64,000 bases of DNA from Anastrepha obliqua. Its lineage: Eukaryota; Arthropoda; Insecta; Diptera; Tephritidae. This document shows, in pieces, positions 45,381 to 58,014 of this stretch. Both the position numbers and the translations under genes were made by a program. The stretch lies in contig NC_072894.1 of the NCBI RefSeq assembly GCF_027943255.1, positions 82,375,601 to 82,439,600 of the forward strand. The letters run 5' to 3'. Under the pieces are notes generated by a model. It ran no database searches and was not told the DNA's origin. It saw only the letters and a program-made list of their open reading frames with translations. Numbering within the stretch: the stretch's first letter is position 1; the number at the start of each line of letters is the position of its first letter.

Positions 45381-45641
45381 TATCGCACTTGCTACGTTAA
45401 AGTGTAACAACTCAAAAAGAAAAGGAAAAGAGTAACCACTCAAAAATTTGTTATTTTAGCGCAACTACTAAACAAATAAGAATGAAACAACCGTTATATT
45501 GTTTTTAATGATATTTTCGTGCAATTACATATTTTTTCCCTTGTAATACCTATATTATTAATATTTACGGAAACAGTTTTTCGTCTCTACTGAAAATGTT
45601 CAGATTTTGAGTTGTTACGCTTTAACGTAACAAGTGCGATA
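45381..45641. mobile_element. 261-bp MITE with 34-bp inverted repeats
   Basis: Ends TATCGCACTTG(C/T)TACGTTAAAG(T/C)GTAACAACTCAAAA at both sides with two mismatches. Flanking DNA is TA-rich, so a TA duplication is possible but cannot be separated from the terminus. No coding content. Confidence 0.65.
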
Positions 45642-46578
45642 TATATTAAACATAATAAGACAAAATGGTTTACTTCCATTTTTAACCATTGCAATAATTC
45701 GAATTTTCGCAGAGTTATTTTGACAAATTTGTGTGCACAGATAAATTCAAGTCAGCTGGGCAACGCTCACCCTCAATTTTTGTGTAAAGCCTAGCACTAA
45801 GTTCTCGTGTTACGTACGTAAAATTTCGTATGTAACTCACAGCAAAGTGGCACTCAGTGCACGCCATGAAAAATCCACGCAACATGCAGCAACAATTTTC
45901 CCCACCCATTTAAAATTGAAAAAAACTGAAAATATTTTAAAAATTCGTTTGCGAGTGAAATGCCTGAGTTCAAATACTCCGAAGACATGGGATTTTTAAG
46001 TGAAAATGGCAAAGGGTATAAGTAAATCTTCTTCATATTTTTTTGTGTCAAAATATATGTGCGTTAATCTGTTTAAAATCACTTTCCTCACTAAAGTTTG
46101 CCAATTACTTCTGGGGCGATTCCTATTAATTTGACAATCAATGTTGCTGCCGGAATTTCATGGCTGTGTAGTTAGTATATACTAGCCTTAAGGTAGGAAA
46201 TGTTGCATATTTGCCTGGTTGGAGTGCCACACTTTGAGAAAACAATAAGCGACGCTATGAACATGCAGATAAAAGAGCACCAAAATTAGACAGACCTGTC
46301 GCAGGCCAGAAAAAATGCAACATTTAGAAAGGAAAGAGAAAAGAGACGCTATTTGATTTCTTGTACATCATATGTATTTGGCAAGGGTTGAAATGTGTAT
46401 TAAATGCGTTTGTGTTCAACTTTTACTTAAAGACGGGAAGTGACTAACTTTGAAGCACTGTGATACAGGAAATAAAAAAAAAAAATAATCCCTGCTTTTC
46501 AGATGGCGGTGAAAAGCTCAGCGCGATGAGGATGTCCACTATTTGCTGTACAGAAATGCTTATGTATATGTGTGTACT
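45642..46578. other. Intergenic DNA
   Basis: Nothing recognised. Confidence 0.35.
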
Positions 46579-46849
46579 AGGCGGCCGTGACTGCCACTAG
46601 GAAGACGAAGTTTTGAATATCCGTGAAATGAAGAAAAAGTTTTTTCTAATAGCGGTTGCCCCTCGGCTGGCAAGCCTCCAAGTGTATTCCTGCCATGAAA
46701 AGGCTCCTCATAAAAAATATCTGCCTTTCGGAATCGGCTTAAAACTGTAGTTCCCTCCATTTGTGGAACAACATCAAGACGCACACCACAAATAGGAGGA
46801 GGAGCTCGGCCAAACACCCAAAAAAGGTGTAGGCGCCAATCAGATATGT
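46579..46849 (+). mobile_element. tRNA-derived SINE copy
   Basis: The head is decayed (GGCGGCCGTGACTGCC). The body and 3' end are good: AATAGCGGTTGCCCCTCGG, TCCATTTGTGGAACAACATC, GGAGGAGCTCGGCCAAACAC. A mariner begins at its AT-rich tail. Confidence 0.7.
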
Positions 46850-46851
46850 AT

Positions 46852-47389
46852 ACCTTATGATCAGAAAGTACCGGGAATGTTTAATTTAAACGAATCGAAG
46901 GCGTAGTGGACCATGAGTACCTTCCATCGGGCCAGACGGTCAATAAAGAATATTATTTATCCGTTTTGAAGCATTTCAGGCCTTACGTCGGAAACGGCCG
47001 GAAATGTGGGCAAACAATTCTTCGATTTTGCACGATGATAACGCGCCATCGCACCGAGCCCAGATTGTGCTGGATTATTTGACCAAACACCAAGTAAATA
47101 CCATCGCACAATCACCGTATTCACCTGATATGGCCCCGTACGACTTCTTTTTGTTTGCCAAGTTGAAAGATTTCAGATTTCAGTCGATAGAGAAGAGGAG
47201 AATGCGACGAAGGAGCTGAAGGCCATCCCTTCGTCGACCTACCAGGGGTGCATGGAGGACTGGCTCAAACGTTGGCACATGTGTGTTGCTTCAGACGGGC
47301 CATATTTTGAAGGAGATAAAATTAAATTGCCTGAAATTTAACTCTGTTTTGTTTTATCTAAGCATTTTCGATACCTTCTGATCATAGGG
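46852..47389 (+). mobile_element. Mariner deletion derivative (538 bp)
   Basis: Ends CC(T/C)TATGATCAGAA(A/G)GTA are inverted and flanked by TA. It keeps only the C-terminal half of a DD34D transposase: VNKEYYLSVLKHFRPYVGNG-like, ILHDDNAPSHRAQIV, YSPDMAPYDFFLFAKLKD, then after a frameshift WLKRWHMCVASDGPYFEGDK. The catalytic DDN and D34D residues are still visible, but the N-terminus is gone. Confidence 0.78.
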
Positions 47390-49459
47390 TATATGTCTGT
47401 AAATTTGTATGGACTTGTGCGGGGCGTTTTTAAAATTTTGAGTTTTCATCTCTTTATGAGCAAGCGATTTAAATACTTAAGTAGTGCAATTATTTAAGTC
47501 TATAAAAAACCAAGAAAAATCTAAAGAAAATACAACTTAAAAATTTTAGATGAAAAAATGCTTTCATAGTTGCCGGAAAACTAACTTTCAAGGCTGTATG
47601 GATGTACGTTCGACTTACATTTGAATTTCATTATTGCTAGAAGCTCATGCAGGTAGACATTTAATTACATTTGTGAATACAAAAAAAAAGTAGCTGCAGT
47701 TCCTTGAGTTTGAAGTGGAGTTTGTTTGAACAATAAACCCTGGGATGTACTTTTCTCAATAAAAATAGCGCTTGAAATATGTACGCATGGGTGTATACTC
47801 CTAAGTTTATTGCTAACACGAAATATTTTTTAATATTTGGGATAATGAAATCGAATTTGAGGTGAGGTTAATTTTGAATGAAAATTATTTTATGAATTTA
47901 TTGTAACCAATTAAACCCGATCTACTTGTATGTATGTAGGTGTAGTTGAAGTTTAGGAAGTAGTTGAATTTGCAGCTGACAAAGTGCTTCTGTACATTTT
48001 TATTCAAATGTTTTGATATTGAAATTTATGTACTTAAACTGCTTTCATCTGCGGTTTCGCTGCTCAAATAATTGTCTTTTATATTTTACTTTACTACTTG
48101 TTTTTACTTTTTACTTTTTTAGTTGCCTTCGCTTGCTTCTGTGCTGTAGTTTTATGTGTATTTCTATTTTTAATAAAAATTATTTTTTATGAACTATTTA
48201 AGCTTTCCGTATGTTTGTATGTATGTACTCGAGTAGTGAAATTTTGTTTTGCTTAATATTTTTATTAAAAACGGTTTTATTTTCTTTGTACTTTTGGCAA
48301 TGTTCTTTTTCTAACAGTAATTTTTTTCTTTTTAATATTAACTGTTGATTTGTTGACTTAAATTTGATTTAAGCATTATATTTCAAATGTGTGTTTTTCA
48401 TAAAAAATTATTTTATTTGCAACTAAGTATGCATGCGCAATCAAATTGTTTAACCTTTGTGGTTTTTGCTTCATTTGTAGTCTTTATTGATTTTTTGATT
48501 AAGGAAATATGTTCAAAAATAACTCAATGCGAATAGCTATGGTAGTTTGTTATTGTTGCTTTAATACGTACCTATAGTGGTTATCTGAATAGTTTAGTAC
48601 TGTAGTATTTATAGAGTATTCAATTTCTCTTAATAGTAGTTTTGTAAGGTGTCAACTTAAATCTGAATCATTACGTTTTCTTTTAACTATTTTACATGAT
48701 GGCAAAAATAACCAAAAGTGTAAAATTTTTCATACCAAATATATGCACAAACTTGTTGCTTGCCTTTCAGCTTCTAGTCTGCGCAAATAAATGTTAATAT
48801 TGATTTAAGTTGCGAAGTCTAAAACTTTAATATTCAACTATTATTAAAAATATATATATTAATTTTCAGTGGATTAAAGATAAGATTTCTGAATTCATGT
48901 ATTAAAAGTTACAAGTCTTTATAAATAAAATATAAAAATAGTTTAGCTAGTTGCTTGCATGAATTAGAAATCAATTAGTTCGGTTTGTGTATGAGTGAAT
49001 ATTGATTGCAAATTTAAATTGTTTGATGTGTTTGAAAATTTAGTTCTGTTTTCTTCTGTTATCTTAAGCTCTCCTTCTGGATCCTCATACGAGCGCATGC
49101 AAAAGTATTAAATAATAAATGCGTGTACACGTAAGCACATATGTATGAACTTATCAAATTCAAAATGGCTACGGCGCTTTAGTGTTGTGATCTTGGCTTT
49201 ATTAAAATTACCTCCGTTAAAGAATGTTTCTTTTGGTTTCATTACATCTGTTTTCCTAGTAACTTTCAAACCCTCCAAAAAAAAAAAATATGGCACTCAA
49301 CGTGTTAAATATTTACTACGCCAATATTCGGCAGAGCTGTGCATCCCTCAAGCCTAAAAAATCGAAAATAGCTGAGAAATGCTCGAAACACATATTTTGA
49401 GCAGCATCTCTGACCATTGCACTCTCCACTTGGCGGACTCACACAAGCAAGCTATGAAC
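47390..49459. other. T-rich DNA directly downstream of the Tet stop codon
   Basis: No coding. It includes the Tet 3' UTR on the minus strand, with the first AATAAA at 49202-49197. Further T-rich tracts to 48000 could serve longer 3' ends. Confidence 0.45.
49197..49202 (-). terminator. Candidate proximal poly(A) signal of Tet
   Basis: TTTATT on the plus strand (AATAAA on the gene strand) lies about 260 bp after the stop codon. Other AATAAA hexamers occur further on, so the true site is open. Confidence 0.35.
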
Positions 49460-52166
49460 TTAAGCTGGCATTTCCTGTTGTTGTTGCATATGCATTTGCT
49501 GCTGCTGATGATGTTGTTGTTGTTGTTGGTGGGGCTGCGATTCCTGCTGCTGTGCTGCTGCTGATGTCGGACTAGTGTTGCCCTCCTGGTAAGGTCCCGT
49601 AACCACACACGGATGCATAGGGAATTGGGTCGTCCAAGAGGTTGTTGTTAGTGTTGGCGCGTGGAGTGCAACTTTCTCGTTTTTTGCCTGCTCAACGGAA
49701 GAAGCAGAATTCTCATTAGCAATTTCGTTCACATTTGCATTTGAGTTTGCATTCTTCTTACCCGAATCCTTTTTCTTTTTGCCAGCAGAGCCGCCACTTC
49801 CGCCGTTCTTCGTAGTTGCTGTTGTCACCGATATTGCCGTCGTCGTAGTTGTCTCCGAGGATGCTGCAGAACCATTGCTATTACCATTGCCATTGTTTGG
49901 GTGGGTACCATCCTTCTTGCCGCTGTTGCCGGTACTTTGTGCTGTGCCATTGGGAAGCGCTCCTTCGCCGCCGTCGTCATCTTCTTCGCCACCACCTTCC
50001 CGTTCCTTCTTCAACTTTTCGCGTTCTTCTTTGGCTTTGTTATCGAGGTCCGTATTGATCTTTTTCACACGCATCTTTTCTTCCCACTCATCGATACCAT
50101 GCCGCGCTCGATTAAGATTACGATGCTGGTAAAATATAAGAGTCATGCGCGTCGGTTCATGCCGATTGGGATTGCGCAGTGCAGTTGTCGCATGTAGTTC
50201 ATGCTTGGCGCACTCGATTAATACACTACCATGATTGAGTGCTATGGCCACACCACCCATTTGCGGATCAGCGAATGCTTCGTAATTGTCATTAATTTCA
50301 GTCACTTCCCCAATTGGTTCCAATTTGTTCGGGTTAGAAGTGGTCGCTACAGCCGTGGAAGTAGTTGTAGTAGTTGTTGTCGTTGTGTTGGTGCTGGTTC
50401 CCGTACTTGCCCCGTTTTCAGTCGTGGATGCAGTCGCTGTTGCTGGATTGCTATTATCATTACTGTTACTAGTACTGTTGTTGCTGCTATCATTGTTAAT
50501 GGCTGATATTGGCGTTGCAACTGTTGGGTTTGCTGCATTTGGCGAAGTTACGTTGATAGCAGTCGTAGGGGTTGAGTTTGTAAGCTCGGTGCTTATTGGT
50601 GTAGATTGAGCGTTGGTATTATTGAGATCAGGGAGCAAAGTTTGTGGTGGCACCACTGGTATATGAGTTTGTGCTTGTAGAAGTGTTTGTGCTTGCACTT
50701 GCATTTGTTGGGGGTCCGCTAGTGGGGTGGGTTGCGCTACTGGTGTCGGAAGTGTGGGCTTCAGATTGCCGTTAGACGGGGGCATTTGCGTTTGCGCCTG
50801 TTGTGTAGCGGTTGCTAACGACGAGTGTTGATGGGATCCACCATTTGGCGGCAGTACTGTTGTAGCGTATGCAGTCGGGGAAGCGGTACTTTGATGATGG
50901 CCGTACATGTTCCAGTTTGGCGATGGCGGCGGTGGTGTGGGCGGCGGCGTCTGCTGTGGATACATGCTATAAGGTGAGTATGCTTGATGATAGCCATAGT
51001 TGTAGTTCATATTCTGGTAAGCGTCGTACGCCGAATAGGCCGAATGTGGTGGCGGATACATTTGATAGTTACTCGGGTACTGAGTGTACTGATAGTCTGC
51101 CGGTGGTTTTGGTTTGACAAAACCTTCTTCAATGGGCGCAGCGTGATGGTGAGGATGATGGTGTTGTTGAGTTAGATTAGTCATTGGTGTCAATGGAGTG
51201 AGTGTGGTTAACTTACTTTCAATTAAAGTATTATTAACTATAGTGGTGGAGTCGGGGTTCTCTTCACTGCCACGGCTCTTTACCTCCCCACGTACATCAT
51301 GCACTTGCGTTAATTGTTGACTGCCAGCTGTCGGTAAGTTATTGTAGCTGTTTCCATAAGTGGTGTTCGTGTCATGGTGAGGTGTTTGTGGTGCGGTAGT
51401 GGTATGGTGAACGTTGCCTTGCGGAGGTGCCATTGGTGCGGCCGTAGCACCTGGTGCCGAGCCCATACCAACGGCATGTGTAGTGTGCGTTGCATGCGGT
51501 GGTGGCCAGTTTCCGTAGTAGTTTCGTGAATCTATATAGGAACCAGTCTGGTAGTCGTATGAGTAGGGCGAATCGAGCACTGTACTTGAGATCTGATTGG
51601 ATTGCAATTGGGCATCTGTGAAGGTATCAATCATAGTCGCCATATTCATTAGACTGGAATTGGACGACATAAGTTGATTGGGTGGGTTACCTCCGGCCGG
51701 ATTGTTTACAGCGGTGTTAATATGAGGATTGTTGGCGTTATTCACTGGCGGCGTAGTGAAAGCGCTTCCAGCAGGACTGGGATTGTTGGTCACTGGAGTT
51801 TGACACCGTGGTGAAGGGGTCGATGGAGGTGCTGATAATGGCGTCGTGGCGGCGGTATTACCGGCTGCGGCCGATTTCGATTTGGACTTAGACTTACTGT
51901 TGCTTCCATTTTCTTTCTTGCCATTGATTGAAACCGTAGGGTTGTTGTTACCGGCGTTGTTGGCTTGACTATTGGCATTGCTGGCATTAGCGGAGTTGAT
52001 TGGTGACTGCGTTGTAGCAGCAGGCGTTGGTGTCGTGGGCGTAGTGGCGGTAGTAGAAGCGGTGGCCTCTGCTTCTGGTGCGACATTTTCGTCTTCTTTG
52101 CGCTTCTTTCCATGACGCCGGCAAGGTATGAGCGGTGTAGAACGAACACGTACTTCGCAGGGGAAT
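49460..52166 (-). CDS. Tet: Tet last coding exon: low-complexity insert and second half of the dioxygenase fold
   Basis: After TACACTTTCAG it reads [20 protein letters not shown]. About 600 residues rich in Thr, Ala, Asn, Pro and Gln follow. The fold then resumes (about 50300-50040) with [60 protein letters not shown] and a charged helix. A poorly conserved tail ends QQQQEMPA at TAA. Confidence 0.93.
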
Positions 52167-55100
52167 CTGAAAGTGTAGTAAAACCAGACAGGCATTATTG
52201 GAAGTTCTTTTTCTATATGGTTTACACAAGGGCAGCTATCAAAACTCAACACTACACTCACTTGTCCAATACTTGTACCGCACCGGTGCGATGTTTCTCA
52301 CGTTGGCCTTCCATGCTTTCAAACTCGTCCGTTGTGTCCATGGTATAGAGGGGTAGGACATGCAGTTGCTCATCGTCAGGCGGTCGGCCGTCACGGTTCG
52401 ATGGCTTCAGTAGAGCCACCTGTACCGTACAACCGTCTTGCATGTTATGCAAATCTCTATGAGCATGGGCACAAAAGTCGAGGCAAGCGGTAACACCTGA
52501 GAAAGGTCTTCCAGTTTCTAGTCCGAGACGGCAGTCTGTTGCTTCCTTCTCGTACTTGGTTTGATTGTCATACGATCGAGGGCATACTTGCTTGAAGAGG
52601 GGCGCCAGCACTGTGGCTAATAGGTTCATATGGTCCTCGATGGCGGATTCCTCACTTTTAACGGAGAGCCTGAACTTACGCACTGTCTTTGAGCGCGCAT
52701 ACTTACATCCATTATAATACATGGACCAAGAACAGCCAAAACTATAGGAGGCAGCGGAAGTTTCAGGATCAAGGCCTATTGCATGAAAATTGAATTAGGA
52801 AAAACACTTAACAAGAATGGAAAAGTTACTTACCTTGACACGCGCAAGTGCGGCTTTCATTTGTGGCACAACGGCGAGTTGTTGGAAGTCCGAATTTATT
52901 GAGCTTTGGTATTAAATTTTTATATGCATTATCCGCCTCAAGGCGCGGCATACCATCCCAAGCCACCATACAAACTATTATGAAAGCTGCGACGCACCTG
53001 TTAAACAAAAAATTGAGTTATAAATGAAGAAAACTTTAAAATTAAATTTTTCTTTACCTGTGCCCAGGCCGCTTTTTTACAACAACCAAAATTTTTTCTT
53101 CTGGATCGGCACGTCTGATAACCCATTTAGCAAGCGGGCAACCTTGCGTGGTTTTACCTTCTTTGCCCGTGTAAATGATTTTCTCTATACGCAGCTGCCG
53201 ACCAGATATTTGACAACGTTCTTCGAATTCTCTACGCAAGTCGGCCAAAGTTGAAGCAGTACCTAAATAAATGAGAACGTTTTAGTGTTTTTATTTTCGC
53301 ACATGCTTGGTCTCACATTACGACTCACCGAGATGGGTATAGTATGTTCCAGGTTCGGGCGGATTTTTGTCGGAATGAAAGCACTCACACTCTGGTATCT
53401 CCGTCTTATTGCCTTTTTCTAGCCTGTCGGAGGTGTCAAACAAAGGATTGATTTTTTCGTGTTTAACTACAATTTCATTTTCTTCTTGCTTTGTCCCCCC
53501 CTTCTTTTTAGGTTTCACAACGTTGTTTATTTCTGGCTCCTCTATTGCCTCCTCCATAATTTCGTCTTTGGTCTGTATGCCTATGCAAGTACCTTCCTTG
53601 AGGTGCTCGGCGGTGGGCGTACGTGTGCTGCCTTGACGACAACATGAAAAGCCACTGCTATTTTTAATGGTCGCTGGACCACCCTCGCCTAAAAATGGAT
53701 ACCCGGAGTTATGAGATAGTGCACTCATATCTTCAATTTTAGGCTCAATCATGTTGTGACCCAAATGTGACGGGCCTGGCCCTAAAGGATACCGATGAGG
53801 TGGTATTGGATAGGCATGTGCTGGGATGTCTTTCTCGTAGTTAGTGGGTAACGGTATAATGCTATTGGTATCTGGTTTTCGGTCAATATCCATCAAATGA
53901 TTGTTGTGATGATGCAACCCGGCACTATTACTGGATTTCATTAAAGGGCCATTAGACGCTTTCAGGTGGCTAGAATGACCTAATGAACTTGAATGATGCG
54001 GATGCATGCCGTGCGTACTGCCATAGCCCATGCCTGCAGATGAATGCTGATAGCCTGGCACGAAGTTTTGTTGGTAACTCTGCTGGAATGAGCTGGAGCT
54101 GCCGTAGTAAGGAGAGTTGTGATAACTCGCATAATCTTGCTGATTTTGATGGTGTTGCTGTTGTGATGACATGCCTTGTACCTCATTTTGGCAAAAATCC
54201 GCATATTGTATAAAATTCTGATAGTTGCGTTCATATCCCTCCATTTTGGTGTGTTGGGCGGGCAAGAGACCGGGCTCAGTTTTGATGTAGGGGGTATGGT
54301 AATCGGGATGCTGCGGCGGTGGATAGCCATGTGAGGAAGGATAACCAGTCTTATCCAATGATTTTATACTATGTGAACCATGTAGTGGACCATGCAATCC
54401 ACCACCAGGATCGTTGCTATTCTTATCAAGATCAGCTGCTTCCGCTGCTGCTGCTCGACTTTTACTTTTACGGCTAGATTTTTTCGGTTGGGCTTCAGTG
54501 TGTGCAATGGTGGTGTGCCCACCGTGACTAATTGTAGTATGCTGTTGTTGATGGTGGTGTTCGGGTATTGGGAAACTACTTGCCACTGGTTTCTTGAACG
54601 AGTTTGTATGGTGTGGCTTCCATATTTGATCGCCACCACCTCCTATTGGTTCCGGTGCTAATGTACTATGTCCGGACGTCAGACCCCCACTATTGGACGT
54701 TTGAATGCCCTGCATTTGCTGTTGTTGCTGCTGTGAAGATTGTGTAGCGGACACGTTAGAACCAGTCGTACCATTGGCGTTCATTACTGAATCGCCGCGG
54801 AGATGGTGGCTAAACGATAAAAAATGACCGGTCTGTGGTTGTTGCGATGCCCCCAGCGCATTAGGGCTGGAGCCAAGAGTACCTGGATTGCTTGACATAT
54901 GTAGATCGCTGGGCGCATTCGCGAGTGGATCTTTGGGATCATTCTTGCGAAGTATCATTGACTTAATTCGCGTATTGAGATTCACGCGTTCACCCTGCTG
55001 GTACGGATCGTTTGCAGCACTGACCGCAGATGTCTGCTGTGGCTGGCTGCTCCAACTCCAGTCCTGTTGCATCTGTTGTTGCTGCTGCGATTGCGGTGGC

Positions 55101-55987
55101 GATGCAATGTGATTCTGCGACTGATGTTGTTGCTGTTGCATGGAATTGTGATGTGGCGAGGGTGGAATGTTGGTGCCATAGGTCTGTTGAGTCGATGGCA
55201 TATTGCCGTTGGGTGATTGAGGAATATGGTTTGGTGATTGGGATACATGGCGGGGTTGTTGTTGCTGTTGCTGTTGTTGCTGCTGTTGTTGTTGCTGCAT
55301 CAGACTACGAGTGGGTGATTGTGGTACAGTTGAAACGCTAGGCGGTTGCATCGGTGATGCATCGGTTGGAGCTGATGACGGAGCTGCTGTAGTTTGACCA
55401 CCATTGAGTGGGGTGGTGTTCGAGTTGCTGCCGGCAAGAGTAGAACCTGCCACCGTAGTTGAACTGCTGTTCGATGCAGTCGCTTGCTGCTGACTTGAGC
55501 CGCTATAGTCGCCTGAATACCCGTTACAATTGAGTGAGCGCGGCGGCACGCTGCTCACTCGCGGATATCCAGGCGTGTCGTTTCCCGACATCGTTTTATT
55601 CAAATCACCAGACACGCCCAAGTGTTGTTGCTGTTGCAATCCCACTGCAGGCGGAGCTGGAGCTGTCGATACTTGACCGGCATATGTAACGGCGGCCGGA
55701 CTGAAACCAACACCCTGAAGACCCACTTGATTGATGGGCGCAGTCGACAATTGTTGACTCTGGAAATCGTAACGTTGTACCGGAGCACCATATGGAGAAC
55801 GTCCATAATTCGGATCGAATCCGAGGCCGGTCTGCACATATCCATTTGATGGGTAAGCATATGATTGCGTTTGGAAATCCAGCGAGTTAAGCGACGTAAT
55901 GGGTGGTGTATTCTGCGGGATTTGCTGGATAAACTGGTTCTGCCAACCCTGTGAGGGGTCAGCCTGCCATGTGGGGTAGAAGGCCAT
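49460..55987 (-). CDS. Tet: TET methylcytosine dioxygenase, last five coding exons
   Basis: Fe(II)/2-oxoglutarate dioxygenase that oxidises 5-methylcytosine; in flies the Tet protein has also been linked to 6mA and RNA 5mC. Coding exons (gene order) 55987-53329, 53262-53058, 52997-52834, 52775-52262 and 52166-49460 join in frame to 2,082 codons from the first ATG shown. All junctions are GT-AG. The Cys-rich region has [44 protein letters not shown] and [19 protein letters not shown]. Iron ligands HRD are near residues 1115-1117 ([12 protein letters not shown]), and the distal His and 2-OG Arg lie in [10 protein letters not shown]...PNRHEPTR. A low-complexity insert of about 600 residues separates the two halves of the beta-helix. 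An acceptor (TTCTTTTTAG, ending 55994) just before ATG 55987 suggests further 5' exons, including the CXXC finger, outside the recognised part of this window. Confidence 0.95.
52262..52775 (-). CDS. Tet: Tet exon, first half of the dioxygenase fold with HxD
   Basis: Reads [50 protein letters not shown] and [18 protein letters not shown], ending AVQVLD plus two bases of the next codon. Acceptor CATGCAATAG, donor GTGAGT. HRD gives two of the three iron ligands. Confidence 0.95.
52834..52997 (-). CDS. Tet: Tet exon, Cys-rich domain part 2
   Basis: Reads [36 protein letters not shown] and CACQG. Acceptor TTTAACAG, donor GTAAGT. Supplies several zinc-binding Cys. Confidence 0.93.
53058..53262 (-). 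CDS. Tet: Tet exon, Cys-rich domain part 1
   Basis: Reads [50 protein letters not shown] and ends RPGH. Acceptor TTATTTAG, donor GTAAAG. Strongly conserved with vertebrate TETs ([18 protein letters not shown]). Confidence 0.93.
53329..55987 (-). CDS. Tet: Tet large 5' exon (low-complexity N-terminal region and start of Cys-rich domain)
   Basis: About 886 residues rich in Gln, Ser, His and Pro, with a run of 14 Gln at 55297-55256. It ends [20 protein letters not shown] then THLG at a GTGAGT donor, leaving one base for the next codon. It probably starts further left of ATG 55987 in the long isoform, since a polypyrimidine tract and AG precede GCACCAATGG. The ATG itself could start a short isoform. 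Confidence 0.88.
55256..55297 (-). repeat. CAG/CAA repeat in Tet (14 Gln)
   Basis: Fourteen Gln codons, mixed CAG and CAA, between SLM and PRHV. The mixture should limit slippage. Confidence 0.8.
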
Positions 55988-55994
55988 TGGTGCC

Positions 55995-57245
55995 TAAAAA
56001 GAAAGATGACCAGATGCGAAATGTCAATATGTATGCATGTATGCATATGTTATATAGTCCTAAAATTAGAGATTTATTGAGCAGTTTTTAACAGTTATAG
56101 TATGCATTATATACACAGGATTCTTTAAAAATAGGCACATATGTATGTGTATGCATTTAACGGCAATAGCTTAAGACGCTGCAAATTTACAATTGAGTGT
56201 ATAAGTACCTACATAAAATATTTACACACATAAAGCTATCATTTTTCATTCCTTAATGCCACCCTAGGCGGTGCTAAATATTACTGTCAAAACTACGAGT
56301 GATTAATTTCCAAAATTTAAGCATCTGCACGAAAATCAACACACTCTTTGAAAGGGTGAGTTTTAAAACCATGCGCTTTGATACAGCTCCAGAACTGATA
56401 AAGCGTATCCGTCGAACTGGCAAGGGGCAGCACTAGTGTCGCGAAAATGTACGAGTATGATTGTATGTATGTACGTAAGGGTAGTTAAGTGCATACATAC
56501 ATATGTGTGTAGTATTTGTGTACCTAAATTTCATTTAACATTAAAATGCGAAAGTGTACCACGTATACATATATATACGTGTTAAGCCAGAAAAAGGGTA
56601 GGATTAGTGTGTGATGTTTGACATAAATATTTAGCGCACACCTGCATGTAATCTAGCGAGGGTTTGCCGACTTAATTTTGCAATAAATATCTTTACTAAT
56701 TCAGGAAATATCGTGTTCCAGTTTGAATTCCTTCTTTAGCAGTCTTTTATTTTGACAGCTGTCACAGTTTGATATTGACACTTTTGACAGATTTTAGGCA
56801 GAAAAATTAAAACGCACTGCGAAAACAATATTCTGCAAAATTGTGAACATTTTCGGTTGTTATATTCATCCAACCAAATTTTAGTCAATTGACTCGATAT
56901 AAGACATATGTGTATAAACACTAGTTCACGTTCGACTCAGCTATTCATTGAAAAGAAGATCAAACTTTGCTGAAATATTATCTTGTTGAGAAGCCTTTAC
57001 ATTCCTTTTGTGTTACTATTTGGTAAGCTTTTAGTTGTGAGGGATTTAGTTATGGTAAATAAGTCAATAGAACTAGGGATTATGGTATTATTATAAGGGC
57101 ATACAAATTTTACTAGCAAAATTATCTATTTGGAAAAGTTAATACTAAAACCCTTTTTTGGCTTAATATATGTAGAATGGAAATCAAATATAGAAAAATT
57201 GACGCATTTGAGTGCCTTAAGTTGTACAGAGAATGACAAACATCA
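55995..57245. other. Tet intron or upstream DNA
   Basis: A+T-rich with microsatellites near 56020-56050 and 56455-56580. No CXXC-finger exon (CxxC...KFGG) was recognised. Confidence 0.4.
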
Positions 57246-57405
57246 GAGTCTATTTCTTCTATTTACAAAAAAGCTCATCATAGAAAATCATTTGTCGTTC
57301 GGAGGAGACATTAAACTGTAGGCCCCTCTATTCGTGGAAAAACATCGAGACACACACTACAAATAGGAGGAGGAGGTCGCTCAAACACGCAATAAAGGGT
57401 GAAGC
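57246..57405 (+). repeat. SINE fragment
   Basis: GTCTATTTCTTCTATTTACA, GTCGTTCGGAGGAGACATTA, ACTGTAGGCCCCTCTATTCG and AGGAGGAGGTCGCTCAAACA match the SINE 3' half. The head is missing. Confidence 0.6.
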
Positions 57406-58014
57406 GGCTAGAATTGATTAACAGAAATAATGTCGGGTTAAATCATTACAAGACCTGCTCATATACGTACATCTGCGATGATGCGACAAAAATAGAGAAG
57501 AGAGATTGGCTGGCCTGCTTTGGTGCCTCTACCATATGTACCTTTTACTTTCAAACAGGCACTGATTTTGGTCGCTAAAAAGCTTTTTTAATGGAGTGAA
57601 GTTGCATACAATTCAGAAAACTGAGAAGAAATAACGGCTACTGTTGAAAAATTATCCCTGTTTTGTTTAATAAAGTTTTGCCAAAAAATAAAAAAAAAAA
57701 CTATTCTATAAAAAAACTAACTATCCTATTAAACGTTTACAATTAACTTTTTTGTTTTTCGTTTTATTTATTTATTTTTTGTCACCCAATTAATTGTTTA
57801 AAAAATTGAATTCCTTAAAGAGCAATGAATTTAAATTGATTTGTACTGACGGAACAATATATAATAGGAAACCAGTATAACAGTGTTTTTGAGCTAAAAT
57901 CTAATCTAAAAAATAAAAACTGACAAGTAATGGAGCGCTTAAAGGCCAATGTAAAGATTTGCAGCAGTCAAAATATTTTTTTTGTATTTAGCAATTTGGA
58001 TTAATTTTACGCGA
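57406..58014. other. Unassigned DNA
   Basis: A+T-rich, nothing recognised. Confidence 0.4.

Noticed and set aside
49779..50609. Several long plus-strand frames rich in Val, Ser and Pro
   Set aside because: They are antisense to the low-complexity Tet exon, whose repeats keep other frames open.
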